Positions 24,513 to 34,370 of a stretch of 64,000 bases of DNA are shown here, piece after piece. Position numbers and translations under genes: made by a program. How positions within the stretch are numbered: position 1 is the stretch's first letter; every line of letters starts with the position of its first letter. This stretch comes from an uncultured Paracoccaceae bacterium. Its GTDB lineage: Bacteria > Pseudomonadota > Alphaproteobacteria > Rhodobacterales > Rhodobacteraceae. The notes under the pieces were generated by a model, which saw nothing but the letters and a program-made list of their open reading frames with translations, was not told where the DNA came from and made no database searches. The DNA lies in contig CANLQO010000001.1 of the NCBI GenBank assembly GCA_947493335.1, positions 1,054,001-1,118,000 of the forward strand, read 5' to 3'.

Positions 24513-27500
24513 ATGGGCCGGGAAGAGGTTTCGCTGAATGATCGCTATGACCTGAGCAAACAGCATGTGTTGCTGAACGGCACGCAGGCGCTTGTTCGGT
24601 TGATTCTGATGCAGCGGGCGCGGGACGAACGCGCGAACCTGAACACGGCGGGCTATGTGACTGGCTATCGCGGCTCGCCTTTGGGCGCTGTGGATATGCA
24701 GATGAGCCGCGCGTCGGAGACCTTGGTCAAAAACCAGATCACCTTTCAACCCGGCCTGAACGAAGATCTTGCCGCAACCGCACTTTGGGGAAGCCAGCAG
24801 GCTGAATTGCGCGGAGAGGGCAAATACGACGGTGTATTCGGCCTCTGGTACGGAAAGGGCCCGGGTGTCGATCGCTCTGGTGATGTGATGCGACACGCCA
24901 ACATGGCAGGGAGCAGCCCCAATGGTGGGGTCATCATGGCCATGGGGGACGACCACACCGGCGAAAGCTCGACCACATTGCACCAGTCCGATTGGGCGAT
25001 GCTTGATGCTTATATGCCGATCGTCAGTCCGGCAGGCGTGCAAGAAATTCTGGACTATGGCCTCTATGCTTGGGCGCTAAGCCGCTATGCGGGTGTTTGG
25101 GTTGGCCTGAAAACCATGAAGGACACGGTCGAGGTGACATCGGTCGTGGATGGCGATCCGCACCGACTGTCTTTTGAAACGCCAGACATGACCTTGCCCG
25201 AGGGTGGTCTGAACATCCGACTGGTGGATACCCCGCAATTGCAAGAAGCGCGGATGATCGACCACAAACGGTTTGCCGCCGAAGCCTTTAGCCGTGCCAA
25301 CAAGATGGATCAGCGCAAATGGGGGAAGTCCGGCGCGCGGATCGGCTTTGTTGCCGCCGGTAAAAACTACCTTGATCTTGTGCATGCCATGTCGCTTCTC
25401 GGGATCGACGCCGATGAGGCAGAGAAATTGGGCCTCACAACCTATAAGGTTGGTCAGGTGTGGCCATTGGATATGGCGAGTTTTCATGAATGGGCCGAAG
25501 GGCTCGATCTGATCATCGTGGTGGAAGAAAAGCGCAAGCTGATCGAAGTGCAGGTCAAAGAGGCGCTTTTTGATGATCGCAACGGACGTCGCGTTTATGG
25601 ATGGCACAAAGGTGACGAACATTCCGAAGGCCGCAGGGAAGAGGTCTTTCCAACAAAGGGCGACCTCAACCCAATTTGGATCGCTGAAAAGATTGGTGGA
25701 ATTCTGCAGGAGGAAGGCTGCGGCACAGGTGGGATCACTGCGGGACTTGAGGCAATAGCCGCAGCCAAGAAGGCCGATAACGCACCTGAATTGGCGGCAA
25801 GACTTCCATATTTCTGCTCAGGGTGCCCGCATAATTCGTCAACCAAAGTGCCTGCAGGCAGCCGCGCCTATGCGGGGATCGGCTGTCACTACATGGTGCA
25901 ATGGATGGACCGCGAGACGGTTGGCTTTACCCAAATGGGCGGCGAAGGGGCTAACTGGGTGGGTGAGGCGCCGTTCAGTCAAACCGAACATGTCTTTCAG
26001 AACCTGGGCGACGGCACCTATAATCATTCTGGTGTGCAAGCCATTCGGTTTGCCCTCATGGCTGGCACCACGATCACCTATAAAATCCTCTACAACGACG
26101 CGGTAGCGATGACGGGCGGGCAGGGGAATGATGGTGATCTCACCGCCGATCAGATTTGCCGCGAACTCCTTGCCATGGGGGTCAAGCGGGTAGAGGTCGT
26201 TTACGACGAAAAGGAAGATGTGCAGGCCACCGCATTTCCAACGGGTGTTCGCCTGTCCGAGCGTGCGGAACTTCCGACGGTGCAGGACGAACTGAGCAAG
26301 GTTAAAGGTGTCAGTGCGTTGGTCTATATTCAGACCTGTGCGGCGGAAAAACGTCGTCGTCGCAAGCGCGGCCTCTTCCCAGATCCCGACAAGCGGGTCT
26401 TTATCAATACAGATGTCTGCGAAGGCTGCGGTGATTGCGGCGTTCAGTCCAATTGCGTCTCAATCGTTCCGGTTGAAACGGAACTGGGCCGCAAGCGCGC
26501 GATTGATCAGTCCAGTTGCAACAAGGATTTTTCCTGCGTCAACGGGTTTTGTCCATCGTTCGTTACCATTGAAGGCGCGCAGATCAGGAAACAAGCCACT
26601 GCGACGGTCGAGGTAGGTAACCAGCCAGAGCCGAAGCTGCCCCAGATCAACGGAACCCATAATGTGGTGATCACAGGGGTCGGTGGTACCGGCGTCGTCA
26701 CTATTGGCGCAGTCATGGCGATGGCCGCGCATTTGGATGGCAAAGGTGCAGGCATGATGGAAATGGCGGGCCTGGCGCAAAAGGGCGGTGCTGTCCACAT
26801 CCATTGTCGGCTCGCCAATGCGCCCGAAGATATTGCCGCCATTCGTGTCAGTACCGGCGAGTGTGACGCATTGATCGGCGGTGATCTGGTAGTGAGCGCG
26901 GGGGCAAAGACCTTGGGCCTGACCCGGACAGGTCGGACACTTGGCATCGTCAATAGTCATGAAATCATCACTGGTGATTTCACCCGTGATACCGAGTTCA
27001 AATTGCCATCGGAACAACTGGCGCTTTCGCTTCAGGCGCGCCTACGTGACGGGCTGACGATGTTTGATGCCAGCGCGCTTGCCAAGGCGCTGATGGGCGA
27101 CAGCATCTATTCCAACATGATGGTCTTCGGTGCCGCTTGGCAAAGTGGTGCACTGCCGCTTTCCCTTGATGCCATTCTGCGCGCCATTACGCTTAACGGA
27201 ACGGCCGTAGACCGGAACAAGCGCGCTTTTGAATTGGGCCGCTGGGCCGTCTTGAACCCCAAAGACGCAGAGGCCATCGTGACACCGAATGTCACCGCGC
27301 TTCCGAAATCGCCAACGGACAAAATCGCGTTTCGCGTCAAGCATCTGGAGGCTTATCAGGGCAAGCGCCTCGCAAAACGTTACAAGGCACGTGTTGCCGG
27401 TTTTGACGGTCCACTGCAAATCGCCGTCGCCGAAGGCTACCATAAGCTTTTGACATATAAGGATGAATACGAGGTCGCACGGCTTCTGCGCGACAGTGAG

Positions 27501-27929
27501 GCCAAGGCGCGCGAAACCTTTGAGGGTGATCTGAAACTCACCTATCATCTCGCCCCACCGTTGCTGTCCAAAGTCGGGGCTGATGGGCGGCCTGTCAAAA
27601 AGGAATATGGGTCAGGGATGGCGAAGGTGTTGCCTTGGTTGGCCCGGATGAAATTTCTGCGTGGCACACCGTTTGACCCCTTTGGCCGCACCGCAGAACG
27701 GCAAATGGAGCGGGCGCTGATCAAGCAATTCGAACAGGATATGGAGGAAGTGGCCCGTATCGCGACGCCTGAGACCATGGATGCTGCGATTGCTTTGGCT
27801 CGACTGCCACTCGACATCCGCGGTTTTGGCCCCGTGAAAGAGGCTAACGCCGCCAAGGCCGAGAAACGTCGCGAAGAGCTTTTGGCACATTTGCGCAACC
27901 CAACGGGGCTAAAAAGCGCAGCGGAGTAG
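24513..27929 (+). CDS. Fused indolepyruvate ferredoxin oxidoreductase
   Basis: Oxidative decarboxylation of indolepyruvate and related aryl pyruvates to acyl-CoA with ferredoxin, in aromatic amino acid breakdown. About 1138 residues, the single-chain form joining IorA- and IorB-like parts. N-terminal pyrimidine domain (GYRGSPLGAVD), TPP-binding domain (CSGCPHN, GIGCHYM, GGEGANWVGEAPF), a cysteine cluster near 625-665 (VCEGCGDCGVQSNC, SSCNKDFSC), and the gamma domain NVVITGVGGTGVVTIGAV near 705. Start ATG 24513 follows GGGAGGT; a GTG one codon earlier is possible. Confidence 0.9.
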   Translation: MGREEVSLNDRYDLSKQHVLLNGTQALVRLILMQRARDERANLNTAGYVTGYRGSPLGAVDMQMSRASETLVKNQITFQPGLNEDLAATALWGSQQAELRGEGKYDGVFGLWYGKGPGVDRSGDVMRHANMAGSSPNGGVIMAMGDDHTGESSTTLHQSDWAMLDAYMPIVSPAGVQEILDYGLYAWALSRYAGVWVGLKTMKDTVEVTSVVDGDPHRLSFETPDMTLPEGGLNIRLVDTPQLQEARMIDHKRFAAEAFSRANKMDQRKWGKSGARIGFVAAGKNYLDLVHAMSLLGIDADEAEKLGLTTYKVGQVWPLDMASFHEWAEGLDLIIVVEEKRKLIEVQVKEALFDDRNGRRVYGWHKGDEHSEGRREEVFPTKGDLNPIWIAEKIGGILQEEGCGTGGITAGLEAIAAAKKADNAPELAARLPYFCSGCPHNSSTKVPAGSRAYAGIGCHYMVQWMDRETVGFTQMGGEGANWVGEAPFSQTEHVFQNLGDGTYNHSGVQAIRFALMAGTTITYKILYNDAVAMTGGQGNDGDLTADQICRELLAMGVKRVEVVYDEKEDVQATAFPTGVRLSERAELPTVQDELSKVKGVSALVYIQTCAAEKRRRRKRGLFPDPDKRVFINTDVCEGCGDCGVQSNCVSIVPVETELGRKRAIDQSSCNKDFSCVNGFCPSFVTIEGAQIRKQATATVEVGNQPEPKLPQINGTHNVVITGVGGTGVVTIGAVMAMAAHLDGKGAGMMEMAGLAQKGGAVHIHCRLANAPEDIAAIRVSTGECDALIGGDLVVSAGAKTLGLTRTGRTLGIVNSHEIITGDFTRDTEFKLPSEQLALSLQARLRDGLTMFDASALAKALMGDSIYSNMMVFGAAWQSGALPLSLDAILRAITLNGTAVDRNKRAFELGRWAVLNPKDAEAIVTPNVTALPKSPTDKIAFRVKHLEAYQGKRLAKRYKARVAGFDGPLQIAVAEGYHKLLTYKDEYEVARLLRDSEAKARETFEGDLKLTYHLAPPLLSKVGADGRPVKKEYGSGMAKVLPWLARMKFLRGTPFDPFGRTAERQMERALIKQFEQDMEEVARIATPETMDAAIALARLPLDIRGFGPVKEANAAKAEKRREELLAHLRNPTGLKSAAE

Positions 27930-28248
27930 CAATTGACGGTTCTGGCTGTGGCAGGATTGTCCGCCGGCCAGAATTCATACACTGCTGTGATTTCAGTAAA
28001 GGCAATTGCGCCGCACCGACCTGAGTATCTGTGCAGTCTTGAACTGGAAACCCGCCTGTGCGATCGGGGCCTTGGTGAGCCTAAAATTCGATTGCTGTAT
28101 CTGCTTTTATTGCGGCTTTCCCAAAGACCCGCCCATTATCAAAAAGCTGCATGGATTTCCTTTCGAAAGCCACGTATGTGACTGATAGGGTCCCAGCTTT
28201 TTGCAGTTGTCGGACCTGCATTAGAGGCCAGTTCTAAAGGCAAAGCAG
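27930..28248. other. Intergenic region before murI
   Basis: 319 bases without a convincing gene. A TTCTGGC/GCCAGAA inverted repeat (27940-27946 and 27967-27973) lies 10 bases after the oxidoreductase stop but has no T-run, so it is a weak terminator candidate. The one long open frame (27933-28181) has no ribosome binding site and no recognised protein character. Confidence 0.5.
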
Positions 28249-29061
28249 ATGGCAGTCGGCATATTTGATAGTGGATTGGGTGGATTGACAGTGTTGGACG
28301 CTGTGCAAAAGCGTCTGCCCGATGTGCCCTTGGTCTATCTTGGTGACAGCGCTCATACACCTTACGGCGTTCGGGATGCTGACAACATCTATGATCTGAC
28401 GACGGCGGCCACACAGCGCCTTTTTGACGCCGGATGTGATCTTGTGATCCTTGCTTGCAACACAGCGTCAGCGGCGGCCCTGCGTCGCATGCAAGAAGGC
28501 TGGGTGCCTGAAGGCAAACGGGTTTTGGGGGTGTTCGTACCTCTTATCGAGGCGCTGACAGAACGCCAGTGGGGTGACAATTCGCCACCCCGTGAAGTCG
28601 CGGTGAAACATGTGGCGCTTTTTGCCACACCAGCAACCGTGTCCAGCCGTGCGTTTCAACGTGAGCTGGCATTTCGGGCCATTGGTGTCGACGTCGAAGC
28701 GCAGGCCTGCGGCGGTGTCGTCGATGCCATTGAAGACGGTGACATGATCCTTGCAGAGGCGTTGGTCCGCAGCCATGTTGACGCGCTGAAACGAAAAATG
28801 CCGACACCTGATGCGGCTGTGCTCGGCTGTACCCACTATCCTTTGATGGCGGATGTTTTTCAGGACGCACTTGGCCCTGATGTGAAGGTCTTTAGCCAGG
28901 CAAATCTGGTCGCTGACAGCCTGTCGGACTACCTCGACCGCCGACCCGAGATGATCGGCCCCGGCAAGCAAAGCGCATTTCTGACAACGGGCGACCCGCG
29001 CAGGGTTTCGGACCGGGCCACGCAATTCCTGCGACGAAAAATCGCCTTCGACGCCGCGTGA
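28249..29061 (+). CDS. murI: Glutamate racemase
   Basis: Makes D-glutamate for peptidoglycan. 270 residues with the opening [13 protein letters not shown] (Asp7), the first catalytic cysteine in LACNTAS (Cys70) and the second in LGCTHYPLM near 195. AAGGCAAAGCAG is the only upstream purine-rich stretch, so translation start strength is modest. Followed by argC on the same strand with 53 bases between. Confidence 0.93.
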   Translation: MAVGIFDSGLGGLTVLDAVQKRLPDVPLVYLGDSAHTPYGVRDADNIYDLTTAATQRLFDAGCDLVILACNTASAAALRRMQEGWVPEGKRVLGVFVPLIEALTERQWGDNSPPREVAVKHVALFATPATVSSRAFQRELAFRAIGVDVEAQACGGVVDAIEDGDMILAEALVRSHVDALKRKMPTPDAAVLGCTHYPLMADVFQDALGPDVKVFSQANLVADSLSDYLDRRPEMIGPGKQSAFLTTGDPRRVSDRATQFLRRKIAFDAA

Positions 29062-29114
29062 TTGATGCCCCACGGGGGCTTGCCTATATACCTGAGTTGA
29101 AAGGGGTTCATCTG

Positions 29115-30143
29115 ATGACCCATAATGTCGCTATTCTTGGTGCGTCCGGTTACACCGGCGCTGAACTTGTTCGGTTGATCGCAACCCATCCGTCGCTGCG
29201 CATCACAGCCCTTGCTGCAGAGCGTAAGGCGGGGTTGGAAATGGCGGAGGTCTTTCCGCAGCTTCGCCATCTTGATCTGCCGACGCTCGTCAAAGTTGAT
29301 GATATTGATTTTGGTGCGGTTGATCTGGTCTTTGCCGCCTTGCCACATGGCTTGAGCCAGGCCCTGGTGCGCGATTTGCCGAAGACCGTCAAAGTCGTCG
29401 ATCTCGGTGCGGATTTCCGGCTACGCGATCCCGCCGAATACGAAAAGTGGTATGGGGCGCCGCATGTGGCGCAGGATTTGCAGAAAGAGGCGGTATACGG
29501 TCTGACCGAATATTATCGTGAAGATATCCGTTCGGCCCGTTTAGTAGCTGGCACTGGCTGCAATGCTGCGACGGTGCAATATGCGCTGCGGCCTTTGATG
29601 TCGGGCGACATTATTGATCTTGATGACATCATTTGCGACCTCAAGAACGGGGTTTCTGGTGCCGGGCGGGCACTGAAAGAGCCGATGTTGTTTACCGAGC
29701 GCGCAACCGATGCCAAGGGTTATAGCGAAGGTGGAAAGCACCGGCATCTTGGCGAATTCGATCAGGAATTCAGTGCCTTAGCTGGTCGTAAGGTGGAAAT
29801 TCAATTCACACCGCATCTGGTTCCGATGAGCCGGGGCATTCTTGCCTCTTGCTATCTCAAGGGCGATGCACAGGCCGTGCACGCCGCGCTCTCGGCGCAA
29901 TATGCCGATGAGCCGTTTATCATCGTGCTCCCATTTGGACAGACGCCGGGAACGGGGCATGTCGCAGGCTCCAGCTTCTGTCATATCGGCGTCACCGGCG
30001 ACCGGATTTCAGGCCGCACGCTTGTCACCGCCACGCTGGACAACCTGTGCAAAGGTTCAAGTGGGCAGGCGCTGCAAAATGCCAATCTGATGTTGGGATT
30101 GGACGAGGCAACCGGCCTGATGCAACCGGCGATGTTCCCATGA
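29115..30143 (+). CDS. argC: N-acetyl-gamma-glutamyl-phosphate reductase
   Basis: Third step of arginine synthesis. 342 residues from ATG 29115 ([18 protein letters not shown]); GAAAGGGG is 9 bases upstream, and the longer frame from 29058 is unlikely. NADP-binding GASGYTG, catalytic cysteine in [11 protein letters not shown] and the C-terminal [13 protein letters not shown] are present; length matches the long ArgC form. Its stop overlaps the ccmE start. Confidence 0.95.
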   Translation: MTHNVAILGASGYTGAELVRLIATHPSLRITALAAERKAGLEMAEVFPQLRHLDLPTLVKVDDIDFGAVDLVFAALPHGLSQALVRDLPKTVKVVDLGADFRLRDPAEYEKWYGAPHVAQDLQKEAVYGLTEYYREDIRSARLVAGTGCNAATVQYALRPLMSGDIIDLDDIICDLKNGVSGAGRALKEPMLFTERATDAKGYSEGGKHRHLGEFDQEFSALAGRKVEIQFTPHLVPMSRGILASCYLKGDAQAVHAALSAQYADEPFIIVLPFGQTPGTGHVAGSSFCHIGVTGDRISGRTLVTATLDNLCKGSSGQALQNANLMLGLDEATGLMQPAMFP

Positions 30144-30598
30144 AAAGCCTGAAGAAAAAGCGCCGAATTCAAATCCTCGCCTTGTCGGGCGTTTGCATTG
30201 CTGCTGTGTTGGTGATCCTTGCCCTGCTGCCGGATGAATCTTTCCAGTTCTTCCGATCACCGACAGAGGTTGCCGAAAACCCGCCACGTGAAACAGAGCT
30301 TTTTCGCATCGGCGGCCTTGTCGCCGAGGGCTCCATCGTGCGCGGCGAAGGCACACAAGTGTCCTTTGCCGTGACGGACGGTGGTGCAACAATTCCTGTG
30401 ACGTATGACGGCATTCTGCCAGACCTTTTCAATGAGGGCGAAGGTATGGTTGGTCAGGGTCGCTACGTTAACGGCACGTTTGAAGCCGTTGAAATTCTTG
30501 CGAAACATGATGAAACCTACATGCCGAAAGAGGTCATTGACGCGCTGAAGGAACAGGGAACCTATGTCGCACCGGACGGTGCTGCAGCCACCAATTAA
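30140..30598 (+). CDS. ccmE: Cytochrome c maturation haem chaperone CcmE
   Basis: Periplasmic haem chaperone that binds haem covalently and hands it to CcmF/CcmH for cytochrome c assembly. 152 residues: a basic N-terminus ([10 protein letters not shown]), one membrane anchor (about 11-30), an OB-fold, and the HDETY motif with haem-binding His123 and Tyr127. It overlaps argC by 4 bp. Its partners ccmF and ccmH follow only after a 1.7-kb lysis cassette. Confidence 0.95.
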   Translation: MKSLKKKRRIQILALSGVCIAAVLVILALLPDESFQFFRSPTEVAENPPRETELFRIGGLVAEGSIVRGEGTQVSFAVTDGGATIPVTYDGILPDLFNEGEGMVGQGRYVNGTFEAVEILAKHDETYMPKEVIDALKEQGTYVAPDGAAATN

Positions 30599-30640
30599 CC
30601 AAAACCGCCGATCTTGATCCCCACAAACAAGGGGATCATC

Positions 30641-31252
30641 ATGCAAACAGTCAGACAGATCGCGTCCCAGATCGTGGCCCGCGAAGGCGGGTATGTGAAT
30701 GACCCGTCGGACCCGGGCGGGGCCACAAATTTTGGCGTCACCATTCATACCATGCGCAGGCTTGGCCTTGATCTGGATGGCGATGGCCAGATCAGTACCG
30801 CGGATGTGCGGCGGCTGACGCGCGATCAGGCCGAAGATATTTTCGTCAAACACTACTTTGAGGGGCCGCGCATTCACCTGTTGCCGGAACCGGTGCAGGC
30901 AAGCGTCTTTGATATGTATGTGAATGCAGGCAGTCATGCCGTGAAAATCCTGCAACGGTTACTTAATCAGATGCGGATCGATGTCAGTGTCGATGGCGTC
31001 ATCGGACCGCAAACGGCGGCTGCAGCCGCCCAGGCCTTTGCTGCCGCGCCAGATCATTTTGTTGATGCATACGGGATTGCGCGGCGCAATTACTATTACG
31101 CTTTGGCAGACCGTCGCCCTGCAAGCCGCAAATACGCGCGCAGACGCGATGGCGGCAAGGGTGGCTGGATAACGCGCGCCGAGGAGTTCATCTCACCACG
31201 CTTTCATTTCAGCGCCGCACAGCACCAAGAAAGGATTGCGTCATGGGGTTAA
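30641..31252 (+). CDS. GH108-type N-acetylmuramidase (GTA/phage endolysin)
   Basis: Peptidoglycan hydrolase of 203 residues from ATG 30641. The N-terminus has REGGYVNDPSDPGG with Glu15 as expected catalytic acid of glycosyl hydrolase family 108, then GATNFGVT. A DLDGDGQIS segment (44-52) looks like an EF-hand-style insertion, and VDGVIGPQTAAA lies in the peptidoglycan-binding half. No signal peptide, so it needs the following holin for export. Family and neighbours match the endolysin that frees gene transfer agents in Rhodobacter capsulatus. Its TAA overlaps the holin start. Confidence 0.88.
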   Translation: MQTVRQIASQIVAREGGYVNDPSDPGGATNFGVTIHTMRRLGLDLDGDGQISTADVRRLTRDQAEDIFVKHYFEGPRIHLLPEPVQASVFDMYVNAGSHAVKILQRLLNQMRIDVSVDGVIGPQTAAAAAQAFAAAPDHFVDAYGIARRNYYYALADRRPASRKYARRRDGGKGGWITRAEEFISPRFHFSAAQHQERIASWG

Positions 31253-31752
31253 TGACCGGATTGATGACCGTGCTTTTTGGCGATGGGCGAAATGCTGTCA
31301 CACAGACGGTTGAGGCCTTTCGCGAAAATACAGAAAAATCCGCCACGCGCGCTGCCGAAGGAAAGGCCGCCGCGCTGGCGCAATTCGCGTCTGAATTCAC
31401 GCACCAAAGACGCGGCCTTTTTGATCGTTTGGTCGATGCCCTGAACCGGTTGCCGCGTCCAGCCTTGGCATTGGGAACCATTGCCTTGTTCGTGTCGGCG
31501 ATGACGGCGCCCACATGGTTTGCAGATCGCATGGTTGGTGTCGCCCTGATTCCGGAACCGCTTTGGTGGTTGATGGGGGCGATTGTCAGCTTTTATTTTG
31601 GTGCGCGCCATCAAGCAAAAGGGCAGGAATTCCAACGCTCTGTCGTGCAGTCGGTGGCGTTGACACAGGCGATCACTGCGCCCGCGTCAGAACCGGTGGA
31701 AGATCACGACAATGCCGCACTGAAAGAGTGGTGGGCCCGTCATGGCAGATGA
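31243..31752 (+). CDS. GTA-type holin (three-TM holin family)
   Basis: 169 residues from ATG 31243 (AAGAAAGGA upstream), overlapping the endolysin end by 10 bases. A soluble N-terminal half rich in Ala and Glu is followed by two clear membrane helices (about 72-92, PALALGTIALFVSAM; and 104-121, PLWWLMGAIVSFYFG) and a polar tail ending ALKEWWARHGR. The plan matches the family described as three-TM holin for GTA release. It would open the inner membrane for the muramidase. Confidence 0.82.
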   Translation: MGLMTGLMTVLFGDGRNAVTQTVEAFRENTEKSATRAAEGKAAALAQFASEFTHQRRGLFDRLVDALNRLPRPALALGTIALFVSAMTAPTWFADRMVGVALIPEPLWWLMGAIVSFYFGARHQAKGQEFQRSVVQSVALTQAITAPASEPVEDHDNAALKEWWARHGR

Positions 31753-31945
31753 TTGGGCACAATCAATCGAGACCCGGATCACCGCGCTTGAAACGCATAA
31801 CGCGGTCACAGCGGTTCATCAGGCCAACGTTGCCAGCCGACTGGGCAACATCGAGGACACGCTCAAATGGCTGGTCCGGCTGGTCGTCGGCGGTCTGATT
31901 CTGGGGATGATCACTTACATTTTGCAAGGAGGGCTGATGCCATGA
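31742..31945 (+). CDS. XhlA-like small membrane protein of the lysis cassette
   Basis: 67 residues: an amphipathic N-terminal coiled-coil segment (SIETRITALETHNAVTAVHQ) and one C-terminal membrane helix (about 45-63, LVRLVVGGLILGMITYIL). This is the layout of XhlA-type holin-associated proteins of phages. It overlaps the holin stop by 11 bases and the next gene by 4, so all four cassette genes are translated together. Confidence 0.7.
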   Translation: MADDWAQSIETRITALETHNAVTAVHQANVASRLGNIEDTLKWLVRLVVGGLILGMITYILQGGLMP

Positions 31946-32331
31946 CACGGCTTTTGTCCGTCACGGCGTTGGCATGGTTCGTCCTCTTTCTGCACTCGAT
32001 AGCTGGCGTGCTGGAAGGTGCCATTCTCCCGGTCCTTGCGCGCATGGAACTCTCCGAAATTGTCGAAATTGATGAGACCCATGTCCAAGTGCAAGGGCGC
32101 AGCAGACGGTTGCGGTCCTGTGCCGTCGATCGGATCGAATGGTATCTGGGTGCGCCGCGGGCGCGCGCGCTGGTTGATGTGATCTTTGTAGATGGCTCGG
32201 GTATTGCAGCCGAAGACATATTTGGGCCATTCGTGTTACCGATGAATGACACCCAGCTGCGAAATCGATCCCATGCGGTGATCTTTCACCGGTGTCACAG
32301 GTTCTGGCTGACGCAAACCCGTCTGTTCTAG
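31942..32331 (+). CDS. Unknown membrane-anchored protein, last gene of the lysis cassette
   Basis: 129 residues from ATG 31942, AAGGAGGG upstream. A hydrophobic N-terminal segment (LLSVTALAWFVLFLHSIAGVL in two pieces, about 4-33) acts as signal anchor; the rest is a compact alpha/beta-like domain with RRLRSCAVDRIEWYL and FHRCHRFW, holding two cysteines. I do not recognise a family. Coupling to the XhlA-like gene argues for a role in release, for example a spanin-like or regulatory part; that is inference. It ends 77 bases before ccmF. Confidence 0.65.
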   Translation: MTRLLSVTALAWFVLFLHSIAGVLEGAILPVLARMELSEIVEIDETHVQVQGRSRRLRSCAVDRIEWYLGAPRARALVDVIFVDGSGIAAEDIFGPFVLPMNDTQLRNRSHAVIFHRCHRFWLTQTRLF

Positions 32332-32408
32332 CGTCGGTCGCATTTGCCGCATGCACATTTTGGTGCGGGGTGGTGTTGTCGCCTGTCCGGCTGCGATAGA
32401 CTTGCTTC

Positions 32409-34370
32409 ATGTTGATCGAGCTTGGACATTTCACCGTGATTCTGGCCTTTGCCGTCGCGATCGCGCAGGCGGTTATCCCGCTTGTCGGCGCCCAAAAAGG
32501 GTGGCGGTCCTGGATGGATATTGCCGAGCCTGCGGCCACGTTGCAGGTCATCCTTGTCGGCTTCAGCTTTGCGGTCCTGACATGGGCCTTTGTGGTCTCT
32601 GATTTTTCGGTCGAGCTTGTTTACCTCAATTCGCACACTGACAAGCCGATGCTTTATAAGGTCAGCGGCGTTTGGGGCAATCACGAAGGCTCTTTGCTGC
32701 TTTGGGTCCTGATCCTGGCGCTGTTTGGGGCTTGTGCGGCGTGGTTCGGTGAGAACTTGCCGCAGGCGTTAAGGGCGCGCGTTCTGGCGGTACAAGGATC
32801 GGTGTCCGTCGCCTTCTATGCCTTCATCCTGTTCACGTCGAACCCGTTCAACCGGTTGGATTTTGTTCCGCTCAATGGCCGTGATCTGAACCCACTCTTG
32901 CAAGATCCCGGACTCGCCTTTCATCCCCCGTTTCTTTACCTCGGCTACGTGGGTCTCAGCATGACGTTCAGTTTTGCCGTGGCCGCCCTGATCGAGGGCC
33001 GCGTTGACGCGGCATGGGGCCGATGGGTTCGGCCCTGGACACTCGCGGCCTGGATGTTTCTGACGGTTGGTATCGCACTGGGATCCTGGTGGGCCTACTA
33101 CGAATTGGGCTGGGGCGGTTTTTGGTTTTGGGACCCGGTCGAAAACGCCAGTTTCATGCCATGGCTGATCGCCGCTGCGCTTTTGCATTCAGCCATCGTT
33201 GTCGAGAAACGTGAAACGCTGAAAAGCTGGACAATCCTGCTGGCGATCCTTGCATTTGGCTTCTCCCTTTTGGGTACTTTCATTGTAAGATCTGGCGTGC
33301 TGACCAGCGTGCACGCTTTCGCAAATGATCCAGAGCGTGGCGTCTTTATCTTGCTGATCCTTGGGGTGTTTCTTGGCGGCTCTTTGACATTATTTGCCGT
33401 GCGCGCCAGTGCGATGCAGTCGCAGGGCGTCTTTGGGACCATCAGCCGCGAAAGCGCGCTGGTGCTTAACAACATCCTGTTGGCCGTCAGTTGCTTTGTT
33501 GTCTTCATCGGCACGATCTGGCCTTTGGTGGCAGAGCTGGTCTTTGACCGAACACTCTCGGTCGGCCCGCCTTTCTTTGATGCGGCATTCACGCCATTTA
33601 TGGTGGCGCTCGCCATGGTGATGCCCTTGGGGTCGCTTCTTGCGTGGAAGCGTGGGCGGCTGACCAAGGCTAAGGGTCCGCTGATCGCTCTTCTTGTGCT
33701 TGCCTCGGCGATTGCGGCGCTGGCCTTTGCAATTCAGAGCGGGCGGTCGGCCTTGGGGCCCGTTGGACTTGCATTGGGCATATGGGTCGTGGGTGGGGCC
33801 GCGCTGGACCTCTGGTTGCGCAGCGGGCGCGGGCCGGTCGGTGATCGTCTGCGCCGCATATCGCGTCTGCCGCGCGCGGATTGGGGCAAGGCGGTTGCGC
33901 ATGCCGGTATGGGCGTCACGATCCTTGGCGTTGCCGGTATATTGGCCTGGCAGGTTGAGGATATCCGTGTGGCTGAAATCGGCGAAAGCTACGACGTTGG
34001 CGCTTATCAATTCACTTTGAAGGATGTGCGGCGCGACGCGGGTCCGAATTTTCAAACGACGATTGCGGACATCGCTGTTTCGCGGAATGGGCGCGAATTG
34101 GCGGTGCTGCAACCAGAAAAGCGTTTCTACCCGGTCGCGCAAATGCCCACGACAGAGGCGGGTATTCGCAATGGTTTCTTGCGCGATATCTACGTCGTCA
34201 TCGGTGATCCGCAGGTGCAGGGTGGTCATGCAGTACGTGTCTATATCAAGCCGCTTGCCAATTGGATCTGGGGCGGCGCAATTCTGATGGCCCTTGGCGG
34301 AATACTGTCTCTGACCGACCGGCGCTTACGGGTCGGTGCGGGTGCTGCAAAGGCGGTGCCAGCGGAATGA
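32409..34370 (+). CDS. ccmF: Cytochrome c haem lyase subunit CcmF
   Basis: Polytopic membrane protein of 653 residues that joins haem from CcmE to apocytochrome c. The tryptophan-rich signature is read as WGGFWFWDPVENASFMPW (near 235-255), with periplasmic His residues (NHEGSLLLW near 90) and about 14-15 membrane helices. Its stop overlaps ccmH by 4 bp. Separated from ccmE by the lysis cassette. Confidence 0.95.
   Translation: MLIELGHFTVILAFAVAIAQAVIPLVGAQKGWRSWMDIAEPAATLQVILVGFSFAVLTWAFVVSDFSVELVYLNSHTDKPMLYKVSGVWGNHEGSLLLWVLILALFGACAAWFGENLPQALRARVLAVQGSVSVAFYAFILFTSNPFNRLDFVPLNGRDLNPLLQDPGLAFHPPFLYLGYVGLSMTFSFAVAALIEGRVDAAWGRWVRPWTLAAWMFLTVGIALGSWWAYYELGWGGFWFWDPVENASFMPWLIAAALLHSAIVVEKRETLKSWTILLAILAFGFSLLGTFIVRSGVLTSVHAFANDPERGVFILLILGVFLGGSLTLFAVRASAMQSQGVFGTISRESALVLNNILLAVSCFVVFIGTIWPLVAELVFDRTLSVGPPFFDAAFTPFMVALAMVMPLGSLLAWKRGRLTKAKGPLIALLVLASAIAALAFAIQSGRSALGPVGLALGIWVVGGAALDLWLRSGRGPVGDRLRRISRLPRADWGKAVAHAGMGVTILGVAGILAWQVEDIRVAEIGESYDVGAYQFTLKDVRRDAGPNFQTTIADIAVSRNGRELAVLQPEKRFYPVAQMPTTEAGIRNGFLRDIYVVIGDPQVQGGHAVRVYIKPLANWIWGGAILMALGGILSLTDRRLRVGAGAAKAVPAE

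Noticed and set aside
30641-32331. Prophage remnant
   Set aside because: No integrase, capsid, tail or terminase genes and no attachment repeats; the cassette fits GTA release better.
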